Shown in pieces: positions 42,713 through 51,983 of a stretch of 64,000 nucleotides of DNA. Within the stretch, counting starts at the first letter, position 1, and each line of letters starts with the position of its first letter. The notes beneath the pieces were generated by a model. That model did not search any database. It worked only from the letters and a program-made list of their open reading frames with translations, and was not told the DNA's origin. Source of the DNA: Flavobacteriaceae bacterium GF1 (lineage in GTDB: Bacteria > Bacteroidota > Bacteroidia > Flavobacteriales > Flavobacteriaceae). The translations under genes and the position numbers were made by a program. Location: NCBI GenBank assembly GCA_009797885.1, contig WNKP01000002.1, positions 372,001 to 436,000 on the forward strand. The letters run 5' to 3'.

Positions 42713-44599
42713 ATGATTGATATGGAAACGACCTCAACAAAGCTCCCTGTTGGAAACATCACTGAGCTACAGGAATTGTTGGATAAGGCACCAAGTGTTA
42801 CTGTTGCACGAAATGTACAGCAGTTGGTGGACTTGGCCGCCGGGGGTAAGGATAGCAACTTTCATGAAGTGCGATTCGATTTGCCGGATGGGCGAAGTTA
42901 CCTTGAGGCCGAAGTGGCCCGTACCAAAAATGGCATCGCGGCCAATTACACCGAAGTATACATGCGTCGTCGCGATCCCAATTGTATGGTAATAGCCGAT
43001 GATCTGCCCACTGATAAACCTACCTATGAAAAAAGGTTTGGTACTTCTTTTGACTCCCTAAGAACGGAAACTTTCGAATGGTTGAAAACACAGGATTTGG
43101 GAATGTTCTATTTCCATGCAGGCCAACCGGGTATGGGATATGATGCGGTGGCCGTCATTCCGGCCAATACAGGTTTTTTTGGATTGGGATTGGCCCTGTT
43201 GCAAGGGATACTTGACCCGGATGAATTACCAGAGGACTTTGCCCCCGAAGCTGTGATATATGCTGCGCCTCCTTTCCGCCATACTCATTTTGAAGGGAAA
43301 CAAGTCGTGGTACACAACCGGATACCGGGTAAATACGAAATGTTCTCATACAATCTCTATCCAGGCCCCAGTGCCAAGAAGGGAGTGTACGGTATGTTGA
43401 TCGGTAAGGGGGAAGATGAAGGTTGGGTTACGGCCCACTGTTCAACCGTACGTGTGATCACACCCTATGATAACGTGGTTACCATGATGCATGAAGGAGC
43501 CAGTGGCGGTGGAAAAAGTGAGATGCTTCAATTGCCCCACAGGCAACCCGATGGTAGCCTCTTACTGGGTAAAAATGTTCTGACCGGTGAAGAACGTACA
43601 ATTGAACTTCCCAGAACCTGTGACCTGCAACCCGTTACAGACGATATGGCATTATGCCACCCCAATCTTCAGAAAGATGCCAAGAAATTATGGCTTGAAG
43701 ATGCGGAAGATGCCTGGTTTGTTCGTGTGGACCATATTGATGATTATGGCAAGGATATGATGCTCGAAAAAATTACGGCCCTTCCGGATAACCCCCTGTT
43801 GTTCTTAAATATTGAAGCCGTTCCCGGAGGGCGCGCCTTGATTTGGGACCATAAGGAGGATGAGCCGGGAGTACCCTGTCCAAATCCAAGGGTAATTTTA
43901 CCTCGCGAATCGGTTCCAGGAGTATACTCCAAACCGGTTAGGGTAGATATTAGGAGTATTGGCCTGCGAACACCACCCTGTACCAAGAAAAATCCAAATT
44001 ATGGAATTGTTGGAGTCATGCATATATTGCCACCGGCACTGGCTTGGTTGTGGCGTTTGGTAGCCCCTAGGGGACATGCAAACCCAAGTATTATCCAGAC
44101 CAAAGGCATTAGTAGCGAAGGTGTGGGCAGTTATTGGCCATTTGCTACGGGCAAAAAGGTGAAACAGGCCAATCTGTTGCTTGAACAAATACAGAATACC
44201 CCAGGTGTAAAGTATATCCTTACACCGAACCAACATATTGGGGCGTGGAAAACAAGCTTCATGCCACAATGGATTAGCCGTGAGTATCTTGCGCGTAGGG
44301 GGAATGCCAACTTCTCCCCACATAGACTAAGTGCTTCCAGGTGCAGTTTGTTGGGTTATGCAATGAACTCCATGAAAGTAGAAGGACGGCAAATTCCAAA
44401 ATGGTTCCTAAAAGTGGAATATCAGGAAGAAGTAGGAAAGAAAGCATACGATAAAGGTGCTGATATATTATATGATTTCTTCATTAAAACGTTGGCGCAG
44501 TTTCAAGATGATACTTTGGACCCACTGGGTAAACGCATCATCGAATGCTGCTTGGACAACGGTTCCGTGGAGGATTATGAACAAGTATTTAAGTCGTAA
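42713..44599 (+). CDS. DUF4914 protein resembling PEPCK
   Basis: 628 residues. I recall this family as DUF4914. Motifs parallel those of ATP-PEPCK, encoded next door: KKGVY (K222-K223) against KKGVF (K199-K200); HCS (H242) against HCS (H220); P-loop GASGGGKS (262-269) against GLSGTGKT (236-243). In PEPCK the Lys and His bind the active-site metal. An N-terminal EVYMRRRDPNCMVIADD resembles FTGRSPKDRFLVKDD. It is cytoplasmic. A nucleotide-dependent kinase, carboxykinase or carboxylase of unknown substrate is inferred. Confidence 0.85.
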   Translation: MIDMETTSTKLPVGNITELQELLDKAPSVTVARNVQQLVDLAAGGKDSNFHEVRFDLPDGRSYLEAEVARTKNGIAANYTEVYMRRRDPNCMVIADDLPTDKPTYEKRFGTSFDSLRTETFEWLKTQDLGMFYFHAGQPGMGYDAVAVIPANTGFFGLGLALLQGILDPDELPEDFAPEAVIYAAPPFRHTHFEGKQVVVHNRIPGKYEMFSYNLYPGPSAKKGVYGMLIGKGEDEGWVTAHCSTVRVITPYDNVVTMMHEGASGGGKSEMLQLPHRQPDGSLLLGKNVLTGEERTIELPRTCDLQPVTDDMALCHPNLQKDAKKLWLEDAEDAWFVRVDHIDDYGKDMMLEKITALPDNPLLFLNIEAVPGGRALIWDHKEDEPGVPCPNPRVILPRESVPGVYSKPVRVDIRSIGLRTPPCTKKNPNYGIVGVMHILPPALAWLWRLVAPRGHANPSIIQTKGISSEGVGSYWPFATGKKVKQANLLLEQIQNTPGVKYILTPNQHIGAWKTSFMPQWISREYLARRGNANFSPHRLSASRCSLLGYAMNSMKVEGRQIPKWFLKVEYQEEVGKKAYDKGADILYDFFIKTLAQFQDDTLDPLGKRIIECCLDNGSVEDYEQVFKS

Positions 44600-44644
44600 A
44601 TTGAATAACATTTAATCAATATAAAGTGGTTTAAACCTTTTAGA

Positions 44645-44690
44645 TAGAGGCGAACCCGCATCTCCAGGAGTAATGCGGGTTCTCGCTCTT
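44645..44690 (+). terminator. Terminator of the DUF4914 gene
   Basis: GAACCCGCA (44652-44660) pairs with TGCGGGTTC (44674-44682), extended by GAG/CTC outside and followed by CTTTAAAAAATTT. The tail is moderate. Confidence 0.65.
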
Positions 44691-44758
44691 TAAAAAATTT
44701 CGACGGAGTGACGATCCCATTCCCCTTAGCAGGTGTTTTTAGGATTGAATAAAGGTAA

Positions 44759-44833
44759 GTGGCCACTATTACTGGTTTTTTAACCGCGGTGCTGATAGTA
44801 CCGTTGGTCTGGAATTTTGGACGCAAACTTTAA
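44759..44833 (+). pseudogene. C-terminal remnant of an SLC13-type transporter
   Basis: From GTG 44759 a 24-codon reading ends LTAVLIVPLVWNFGRKL and stops at TAA 44831-44833. It matches the end of the transporter encoded at 40814-42652 (FITTVLVVPLVWNF, then stop). There is no start or rest of the gene. It is probably what is left of a second transporter copy before pckA. Confidence 0.7.
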
Positions 44834-44845
44834 ATCAATAACATT

Positions 44846-46474
44846 ATGAATGCCGTTACAGGAAAAACAAGAGAATTGGAAAAGTACGGGATCAAGAATG
44901 CCACAGCGCATTGGAACTTAGATCCAGAGACCCTTCAAAAGATTACCGTTGAAAAAGGAATGGGTGTAGAGTCGGAAAATGGCACTTTGGCCATCAATAC
45001 GGGTAAATTTACCGGACGCTCGCCCAAAGACCGTTTTTTGGTAAAGGATGATTATACCAAAGACAGGATTTGGTGGGGAAGAATTAACAAGCCCATCTCT
45101 CCGGAAAATTTTGAGAAGCTTTATGACGAAGTAGTCAATTATTTGTCAGGAAAGGAGATTTATGTACGTGATGCCGCAGTTTGTGCGGACCCACGGTATC
45201 GAATGAACGTTAGGAGCGTTACAGAATACCCATGGTCCAATTACTTCGTTAAGAACATGTTCATTCGACTCCCAGAGGAAGAGTTGAAGGACTTTGAAGA
45301 AGAGTGGTTGCTACTCTGTGCGCCAGGTTATGAGGCGCCAAACCCTAAAGATTTTGGAATTATCGCCGGGAACTTCTCAATTTTGGACTACACGCGAAAA
45401 ATAGCGCTCGTTGGGGGATCTGAATACCCTGGCGAAATGAAGAAAGGAGTGTTTACTGCATTGAACTTCATCTTGCCAGTAGAGATGAATGTCCTGCCCA
45501 TGCACTGCTCTGCCAATGTTGGGGAAAAAGGGGACACTGCCATTTACTTTGGGCTTTCGGGAACAGGTAAAACCACTTTATCTGCCGATCCAAATCGAAA
45601 ACTCATAGGCGATGATGAGCATGGTTGGACAGCCGAGAATACCATTTTTAACTTTGAAGGGGGTTGTTATGCCAAGGTTATTGACCTCACCGAGGAAAAG
45701 GAACCGGACATTTATCGAGCCATCCGTCCTGGAGCACTCCTGGAAAATGTAATGTTCAAGGAAGGTACCAAGGAAGTGGACTATTTTGATAGTACCATTA
45801 CATTGAACACCAGGGTGAGCTATCCCCTTGAACATATCGATAACTTACAGGTGCCATCCTATGCGGATAACCCAAAGAACATTTTCTTCCTTACCTGTGA
45901 TGCCTTTGGCGTATTGCCTCCGGTATCCAAACTTACCCCTGGGCAGGCGGCTTATCATTTCATCTCTGGTTACACCGCCAAGGTTGCGGGAACAGAAGCG
46001 GGAATCAATGAGCCAGTACCTTCTTTCTCTGCGTGTTTTGGCGAGCCTTTTATGCCATTGCATCCGGCCGTCTATGCAGAAATGTTGAGTAAAAAGATGA
46101 CCGAGGCCGGTGTAAATGTTTGGTTGATCAATACAGGATGGAGTGGTGGTCCCTATGGGGTAGGTTCACGTATTAAATTGAAATACACCAGGGCCATGAT
46201 TTCTGCCATTTTGGAAGGGGAATTGGAAAAAGTGGATTATGAGGTACACCCTATTTTTGGATTGTTTATGCCCAAATATTGTCCGAGTGTTCCTACGGAA
46301 ATCCTAGATCCAATGAATACATGGTTACAAAAAGGTGCTTATGTTAGTAAAGCAATTCAATTAGCGCATTCTTTCCACATTAACTTTGATAAATTTGCCA
46401 GTGAAGCATCAGAGGAAATTTTAAATGGAGGACCGCTGATTGATTCGCATCATGAAATGAATTATCATATTTAA
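44846..46474 (+). CDS. pckA: Phosphoenolpyruvate carboxykinase (ATP)
   Basis: 542 residues, full length. FTGRSPKDRFLV, metal-binding K200 and H220 (MKKGVF, MHCSANVG), P-loop GLSGTGKT (236-243), IGDDEHGW and NTRVSYPLEHI. It interconverts oxaloacetate + ATP with PEP + CO2 + ADP and can run in either direction. It lies between its likely paralogue and phosphofructokinase. The gap before it contains no FNR-like site. Confidence 0.97.
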   Translation: MNAVTGKTRELEKYGIKNATAHWNLDPETLQKITVEKGMGVESENGTLAINTGKFTGRSPKDRFLVKDDYTKDRIWWGRINKPISPENFEKLYDEVVNYLSGKEIYVRDAAVCADPRYRMNVRSVTEYPWSNYFVKNMFIRLPEEELKDFEEEWLLLCAPGYEAPNPKDFGIIAGNFSILDYTRKIALVGGSEYPGEMKKGVFTALNFILPVEMNVLPMHCSANVGEKGDTAIYFGLSGTGKTTLSADPNRKLIGDDEHGWTAENTIFNFEGGCYAKVIDLTEEKEPDIYRAIRPGALLENVMFKEGTKEVDYFDSTITLNTRVSYPLEHIDNLQVPSYADNPKNIFFLTCDAFGVLPPVSKLTPGQAAYHFISGYTAKVAGTEAGINEPVPSFSACFGEPFMPLHPAVYAEMLSKKMTEAGVNVWLINTGWSGGPYGVGSRIKLKYTRAMISAILEGELEKVDYEVHPIFGLFMPKYCPSVPTEILDPMNTWLQKGAYVSKAIQLAHSFHINFDKFASEASEEILNGGPLIDSHHEMNYHI

Positions 46475-46488
46475 TCAATAACGTCTAT

Positions 46489-47790
46489 ATGTTCCAAATA
46501 GAAAATTTGGGAGAGGCAGCGATTGAATCCCCCCTACAGTTAAGTACTGTTAGGGGGGATAATATCTTCAACTATGTTGATGATAACGACAGGCTGGTTT
46601 ACGATCTCTCCATGGAAACCTACAATTCTTGTCTTGCCAATGGGCAAGAACCCAATTGCCTGGAAAAAGCGGGCCCCCGTCAAAACATTTATTTTGACCC
46701 AAAGAAGACAACGGCGGCCATAGTCACCTGTGGTGGACTTTGTCCCGGGATAAATAACGTAATCAGGGGTGTGGTAATGGCCCTGCATTATTTCTATGGG
46801 GTAAAGCGAATATTGGGTATTCCCTATGGATATGAGGGTCTCAATCCAAAAATGAAGCATAATCTGGAGGAACTTACCCCAGATAAGGTAAAGGACATAC
46901 ACCAGTTTGGAGGTACAATTTTAGGCTCTTCAAGGGGAGCCCAAGATCTTGGGGTGATGGTGGATACACTGGTGGAAAACGACATCAATATTCTTTTCAC
47001 TATTGGTGGTGATGGTACTTTAAAAGGTTCTGATGCCATTGGTGAGGAAATCAAAAGAAGGGGATTGGATATTGCTGTGGTTGGTATTCCAAAAACCATT
47101 GATAACGATATCGACATTATTGATAAATCCTTCGGATTTGAAACTTCCTTTGATATTGCCAGCCCAATTTTACGGGATGCCCATAATGAGGCAAAAGGTG
47201 CCTACAACGGGGTTTCCATCGTAAAGTTAATGGGAAGGGATAGTGGTTTTATCGCCGCTTCTGCGGCATTGGCCCAACCAGTTGTGAATTTTGTCCTGAT
47301 TCCGGAGTCCGAATTCAACCTGTACGGGGAGAACGGGTTTTTGGAATCGCTAAAAAGACGATTGGAGTCCAAACACCATGCGGTCATTGTAGTGGCAGAG
47401 GGTGCCGGTCAACATTTGTTTGCCAAGGAAGATGTAAAAAAAGATGCTTCCGGAAATGTAAAACACGATGATATTGGGGTCTTTCTAAAAGATAAGATCA
47501 TAGAATATTTCAAGGAAATTTTGCCCATTACAGTAAAATATATTGACCCAAGTTATATCGTTCGCAGTGCGGCCGCAAACTCCGGGGACAGCGTTTTTTG
47601 CAGTGGTTTGGCCTATATGGCCGTACACGGTGCCATGGCGGGAAAAACAAAATTCGTTGTCGGTAGGGTGAACAATAATTCTGTTTATTTGCCCATTTCA
47701 GCAGTGACCAAAAAACGAAAAAAGATAGATTTGGAAAGCGATTTTTGGTTTGCTGTGCTTCAAAGTACGGGACAGCCTTTTGTGATGTAA
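46489..47790 (+). CDS. Phosphofructokinase, plant-like type
   Basis: 433 residues. GGDGT (about 173-177) has Gly where pyrophosphate-dependent enzymes have Asp, favouring ATP. PKTIDND (about 201-207) has Lys where bacterial ATP-PFK has Gly. This mix is found in plant-like and actinobacterial enzymes and in the PFK group X. Other catalytic blocks (AIVTCGGLCPGINNVIRG, KLMGRDSGFIA) are present. It starts 14 bp after pckA, so gluconeogenic and glycolytic enzymes share a transcript. Confidence 0.92.
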   Translation: MFQIENLGEAAIESPLQLSTVRGDNIFNYVDDNDRLVYDLSMETYNSCLANGQEPNCLEKAGPRQNIYFDPKKTTAAIVTCGGLCPGINNVIRGVVMALHYFYGVKRILGIPYGYEGLNPKMKHNLEELTPDKVKDIHQFGGTILGSSRGAQDLGVMVDTLVENDINILFTIGGDGTLKGSDAIGEEIKRRGLDIAVVGIPKTIDNDIDIIDKSFGFETSFDIASPILRDAHNEAKGAYNGVSIVKLMGRDSGFIAASAALAQPVVNFVLIPESEFNLYGENGFLESLKRRLESKHHAVIVVAEGAGQHLFAKEDVKKDASGNVKHDDIGVFLKDKIIEYFKEILPITVKYIDPSYIVRSAAANSGDSVFCSGLAYMAVHGAMAGKTKFVVGRVNNNSVYLPISAVTKKRKKIDLESDFWFAVLQSTGQPFVM

Positions 47791-48090
47791 AACTGCCGGA
47801 TCTTAATTTTGGGAGGCTCTCTAAAACTGAATGCCCAATGCATCGAAAATTCCGAGTTGGTCTCCGATGATACAAAGTGGAATGGCGATTAGAATCCCAA
47901 TCAATGCATAGACCATTATTCTAAGAAATAGATTTAAAAAGCTAGCTCCCATAGTAGTGTTCTGTGTCATAGAGAATGCTATTTCTAATAAATATAACGA
48001 TTTCTTAAAGGAATTGGGTCAAAAAACAACGGTTAATTCGACCAATCCCAAGCTTTGTCCTGTATAAGGCAGCTTTTTTGATGTTGAAAA
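47791..48090. other. Gap between phosphofructokinase and sugar transporter
   Basis: Convergent end region. It contains one short hydrophobic reading frame (47821-47970, minus) and no other structure I can support. No strong terminator hairpin was found. Confidence 0.4.
47821..47970 (-). CDS. Possible 49-residue single-helix membrane protein
   Basis: ATG at 47970, stop TAG at 47821-47823. After MTQNTTMGASFLNL a hydrophobic segment (IMVYALIGILIAIPLCII) is followed by GDQLGIFDALGIQF. The balanced helix and clean ends suggest a real small protein. It lies downstream of the phosphofructokinase gene in the opposite direction. No homologue is known to me. Confidence 0.5.
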   Translation of the reverse strand: MTQNTTMGASFLNLFLRIMVYALIGILIAIPLCIIGDQLGIFDALGIQF

Positions 48091-49470
48091 TTATTTGGAA
48101 AGGCCCAGTTTTTTGGCCAAATCCTCCAACGAGATTCCCTTGGTTTCCGGCATCATAAAGACAACCCAAAGTAACTGTAGTATCATCATACCTGCGAAAA
48201 ACAGAAAAATGGGCCAGGGGTTTTCCTTGAAGATTCCAATTTCACTGTCCAAAAAGGTAGGGGTCAATAAGGTAATGAGTGCAGCGAAGACCCAATGCGT
48301 TCCTGTTCCCCAAGATTGCCCATAGGCCCGAACCTTATTCGGGAATATCTCTGAAATAAACACCCAGATTACCGACCCCTGTCCTACAGCGTGGGAGGCA
48401 ATAAAAACCAATATAAAAATGAGCAATAAAACGGAACTTGCTCCAGAATAAAAACACCATCCTACCATGGCAAGACTAATGATATAGCCCATTGATCCAA
48501 TATACATTAGTTGTTTTCGTCCCAGTCTATCAATAAGGGCAATGCCTACAAAAGTAAACAGTAAGTTGACGATCCCTATGGATATGGAACTGAAAAGGGA
48601 TTCCCCGGTTGCCAATCCGGCCCGCTCCAAAATCTCCGGAGCATAGTACAGTACAAAATTAATGCCCGAGAGCTGGTTGAAAAAGGCCAACAAGAAGGCA
48701 AGCAAAAGCGGTTTATTGTATTTTCCGGAGAATAGCTTTTCCTTTTTCTTCTCAATGGATTCAACCAAGGAGACCTTTATTTGGGCCAATTGGATACTGG
48801 CCTCACTTTCCTTTATTCCCAGTAAGGTCAACGACTTGATTACAGCTGCATCCGGATTGTCCTTTAACAAGAGCCATCTGGGGCTTTGGGGAATTTTTAG
48901 GACCAGTAAGGTGTAAATTAAGGCCGGTATTCCTTCCACACCAAGCATCCAACGCCAAGCTACTTCTTCAGTGAAAATGGAACCGATCAGGTAGTTGGAA
49001 ATGAAAGCTATCAATATTCCAAATACAATATTGAATTGGTACAAGGCGGTAAGCCTTCCCCTGTTTTGCGCAGAAGATATTTCAGAAATATAAATTGGGG
49101 CAGCAACCGAAGATGCCCCTACACCTACACCTCCGATAAACCTAAAAAAAGAAAAACTATAGGGTTCGGTAGCCACAGCGGAACCTAGGGCGGAGACAAA
49201 ATAGAGCACCCCGATCCAAAACAATGTTTTTTTTCTACCCAACTTGTCGGTTGGAATACCCCCGAACAAGGAGCCAAGTACCGTTCCCCACAAAGCCATG
49301 GACATGATAAATATGCCGTGAAACGTGAAAATGGAATCGCCCAAGAACCAATTGGTTTCCCAAAGCTCCTTTATGGGTTGGTTGGCACCACTGATGACCA
49401 CGGTATCAAATCCAAATAAGAATCCGGCGAGGGCTGCCGTAATTGAAATCCTGAATATACGTTTATCCAT
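48091..49470 (-). CDS. Sugar porter (MFS) transporter
   Basis: 459 residues, 12 helices. Sugar-porter signatures are present: GFDTVVISGAN, TDKLGRKK, RFIGGVGVGASSVAAPIYISE, PQSPRWLL, DRLGRKQ and PETKG near the end. Likely a sugar:H+ symporter; the substrate cannot be read from sequence. It lies downstream of kdtA in the same direction, 34 bp apart. Confidence 0.93.
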   Translation of the reverse strand: MDKRIFRISITAALAGFLFGFDTVVISGANQPIKELWETNWFLGDSIFTFHGIFIMSMALWGTVLGSLFGGIPTDKLGRKKTLFWIGVLYFVSALGSAVATEPYSFSFFRFIGGVGVGASSVAAPIYISEISSAQNRGRLTALYQFNIVFGILIAFISNYLIGSIFTEEVAWRWMLGVEGIPALIYTLLVLKIPQSPRWLLLKDNPDAAVIKSLTLLGIKESEASIQLAQIKVSLVESIEKKKEKLFSGKYNKPLLLAFLLAFFNQLSGINFVLYYAPEILERAGLATGESLFSSISIGIVNLLFTFVGIALIDRLGRKQLMYIGSMGYIISLAMVGWCFYSGASSVLLLIFILVFIASHAVGQGSVIWVFISEIFPNKVRAYGQSWGTGTHWVFAALITLLTPTFLDSEIGIFKENPWPIFLFFAGMMILQLLWVVFMMPETKGISLEDLAKKLGLSK

Positions 49471-49504
49471 TTTTGGTTTAGGTTTGGTTACAACTGCTAA
49501 AAAA

Positions 49505-50740
49505 TCAAATCAAGTTTCCAATATACTGCATAACTGTTTGTGTAGCACCAATTTTTCGCTGGATGTATTGGATATTGCCATTACCGGTCCGTATGGCAAG
49601 GTCAGGGTCATTGAGTAGCCTTTCCATGGTGGTGTCAAATTCACTCTGGTCCTTAACGGAAAGTCCTCCTTTTAGGTTCACCAAATCCACGGCCTCATTG
49701 AAATTGTGATACTTTGGGCCAAAGATTACCGGAACACCAAATACAGCTGGTTCCAAGGTGTTGTGCAGCCCTGTTGCAAAACCACCGCCTACATAGGTGA
49801 AATCCGCATAACTATATATTTTGGTCAAAAGTCCAATGGTATCAACAATGAGCACATCAATGTCAGCAATGGCATTAGCGGTCAATTCGGAATAGCATAG
49901 GACCTTTTGGTCAATTGATGTTTTTAGGTTTTCAATATGGGCCGTTTTAATGTTATGCGGAGCCAAAACAAACTTTATCCCCTTAGTTGAGCTATTGATG
50001 TATTTCACCAATATCCTTTCATCTTCTGGCCATGTGCTTCCAGCTACAAAACACAGGGACTCCGCTTTAAACCCTTCCATAAAATCCAGGGTGTTGTCCC
50101 GTTCAAGAATGGCATTGACCCTATCAAATCGGGTATCGCCACTTACGGTCACGTTTTGGAATCCAATGGATTTTAGCATTTCCTTGGAGTGATCTTCCTG
50201 CACAAAAAAATGCGAAAAAGTGCGGAGTGACTTTCTCATGAAACCACCATACCATTTAAAATAAACCTGTTTTTTGGAAAAGATTCCTGAAACCAAGAGC
50301 GTGGCAGTACCTCTTTTTTGCAATTCATGAAGATAGTTGGGCCATATCTCGTATTTAATGAAAATTGCAAATTTGGGCTTTGCCATGTCCAAAAAGACCT
50401 TAGCATTTTTTAAGGTGTCCATGGGCAAATAAACTACCACATCTGCTGGGGTTTTCCCTTTTTTGACCTCATAGCCCGAGGGTGAGAAAAAGGTAAGGAG
50501 CAATTTGTGGTTTGGGTACTTTGCTTTTAGCTTTTCCAATAAGGGCAGTCCCTGTTCATACTCCCCCAAGGAAGCCACATGCATCCAAATGATTTTGTCA
50601 GATGGGGCCAAAGCATTTTCCAGTACTGGAAAGGTCCGCTTTCTACCATTCACAAATAGTTTGATTTTCTGGTTGAATTTGGCGATAAGGCGAAGATGAA
50701 ACCATGCGAGCTGAACCAAAAAAGAATAAACTACCCTCAC
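49505..50740 (-). CDS. kdtA: 3-deoxy-D-manno-octulosonic acid transferase
   Basis: 411 residues from GTG 50740 (VRVVYSFLVQLAW), the position where homologues begin; an earlier TTG at 50788 is less likely. An N-terminal membrane anchor precedes KIKLFVNGRKRTF, then MHVASLGEYEQGLPLLEKLK and the C-terminal glycosyltransferase half (GGGFATGLHNTLEPAVFG). It adds Kdo to lipid A precursors at the inner membrane. The start codon remains uncertain. Confidence 0.93.
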   Translation of the reverse strand: MRVVYSFLVQLAWFHLRLIAKFNQKIKLFVNGRKRTFPVLENALAPSDKIIWMHVASLGEYEQGLPLLEKLKAKYPNHKLLLTFFSPSGYEVKKGKTPADVVVYLPMDTLKNAKVFLDMAKPKFAIFIKYEIWPNYLHELQKRGTATLLVSGIFSKKQVYFKWYGGFMRKSLRTFSHFFVQEDHSKEMLKSIGFQNVTVSGDTRFDRVNAILERDNTLDFMEGFKAESLCFVAGSTWPEDERILVKYINSSTKGIKFVLAPHNIKTAHIENLKTSIDQKVLCYSELTANAIADIDVLIVDTIGLLTKIYSYADFTYVGGGFATGLHNTLEPAVFGVPVIFGPKYHNFNEAVDLVNLKGGLSVKDQSEFDTTMERLLNDPDLAIRTGNGNIQYIQRKIGATQTVMQYIGNLI

Positions 50741-50802
50741 AAATTGCTTTTGCGCTAAGTTACATTTCTTACTCAAAACCAGGTTCAACTTGGGTTATTT
50801 CT

Positions 50803-50810
50803 TACTTTTG
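50803..50810 (+). promoter_or_regulatory. -7 box of the aminotransferase gene
   Basis: TACTTTTG, a perfect match, 17 bp before ATG 50828. No clear TTTG -33 element was found at 17-23 bp upstream. Confidence 0.5.
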
Positions 50811-50827
50811 AAGTATAAAATGAATCC

Positions 50828-51982
50828 ATGAAAAAAATACAAATGGTGGACCTTCAGGGTCAATTTGAAGGTATAAAAGAGCAGGTGAACCACTCGTTTG
50901 GATCCGTATTGGAATCTGCAGCATTTATTAATGGTCCGGAAGTCAGGGAATTTCAAAAGGAATTGGAGGAATACCTTGGGGTGAAACACGTAATTCCCTG
51001 TGCAAATGGCACGGATGCACTTCAGATTTGTATGATGGGTTTGGGGTTAAAGCCAGGTGATGAGGTGATTACTGCAGATTTTACGTTTGCCGCCACTGTT
51101 GAAGTTATTGCCCTATTGGGATTGACCCCGGTATTGGTGGACGTTGAGGAAAATACCTTTAATATCGATCCAAAAGCCATTGAAAAGGCGATTACCCCAA
51201 AAACGAAAGCCATTGTTCCTGTCCATCTTTTTGGCCAGTGTGCCAATATGGATGTGATTTTGGAGCTTGCGGAAAAACACGACCTTTTTGTAATTGAGGA
51301 TAATGCACAGGCCATTGGTGCCACACATACCTTTGCCAATGGAAGTAAACAGAAAGCAGGGACCATTGGTGATGTCGCCGCGACTTCGTTTTTTCCATCC
51401 AAAAACCTGGGCTGTTATGGAGATGGAGGTGCTATTTTCACCAATGATGATGATTTGGCGCATACCCTAAGGGGAATTGTAAACCATGGGATGTATAAAC
51501 GATATCACCATGATGTGGTTGGGGTAAACTCAAGACTGGATTCACTGCAAGCTGCCGTACTAAGGGCAAAATTGCCAAGATTGGATGAATACAACGGAAA
51601 AAGAAGGGAGGCTGCCCGTCGCTATTCCAAAGCCTTTGCCAATCAGCCCAATATTGTTGTTCCCGAAACGGTGAATGGCTGTGAAGGAATTTGTGATAGC
51701 TGTGACTGTCATGTATTTCATCAGTATACCCTTCGGATTCTGAACGAAAAAAGGGACAAATTGGTACAACATCTTAATGAAAATGGCGTTCCATGTGGGG
51801 TGTATTATCCCATTCCCTTACATCGGCAGAAGGCATATGTGGATAGCAGGTATGATGAGGCGGATTTTTCCGTCACAAACCGTTTGGTCAATGAAGTCAT
51901 TTCATTACCGATGCACACCGAACTGGATGATGAGCAAATTGAATTCATCACAAAACTTGTTATTGATTTTGTAAACCCATAG
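50828..51982 (+). CDS. DegT/DnrJ/EryC1/StrS aminotransferase
   Basis: 384 residues. PLP-binding lysine is in FFPSKNLGCYGDGGAIFTNDD; IEDNAQAIGA and PVHLFGQCANMDVI are typical. These enzymes aminate keto-sugar nucleotides for surface glycans. galE follows after 1 bp and kdtA is divergent, so a surface-polysaccharide role is likely. Confidence 0.93.
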   Translation: MKKIQMVDLQGQFEGIKEQVNHSFGSVLESAAFINGPEVREFQKELEEYLGVKHVIPCANGTDALQICMMGLGLKPGDEVITADFTFAATVEVIALLGLTPVLVDVEENTFNIDPKAIEKAITPKTKAIVPVHLFGQCANMDVILELAEKHDLFVIEDNAQAIGATHTFANGSKQKAGTIGDVAATSFFPSKNLGCYGDGGAIFTNDDDLAHTLRGIVNHGMYKRYHHDVVGVNSRLDSLQAAVLRAKLPRLDEYNGKRREAARRYSKAFANQPNIVVPETVNGCEGICDSCDCHVFHQYTLRILNEKRDKLVQHLNENGVPCGVYYPIPLHRQKAYVDSRYDEADFSVTNRLVNEVISLPMHTELDDEQIEFITKLVIDFVNP

Positions 51983-51983
51983 C

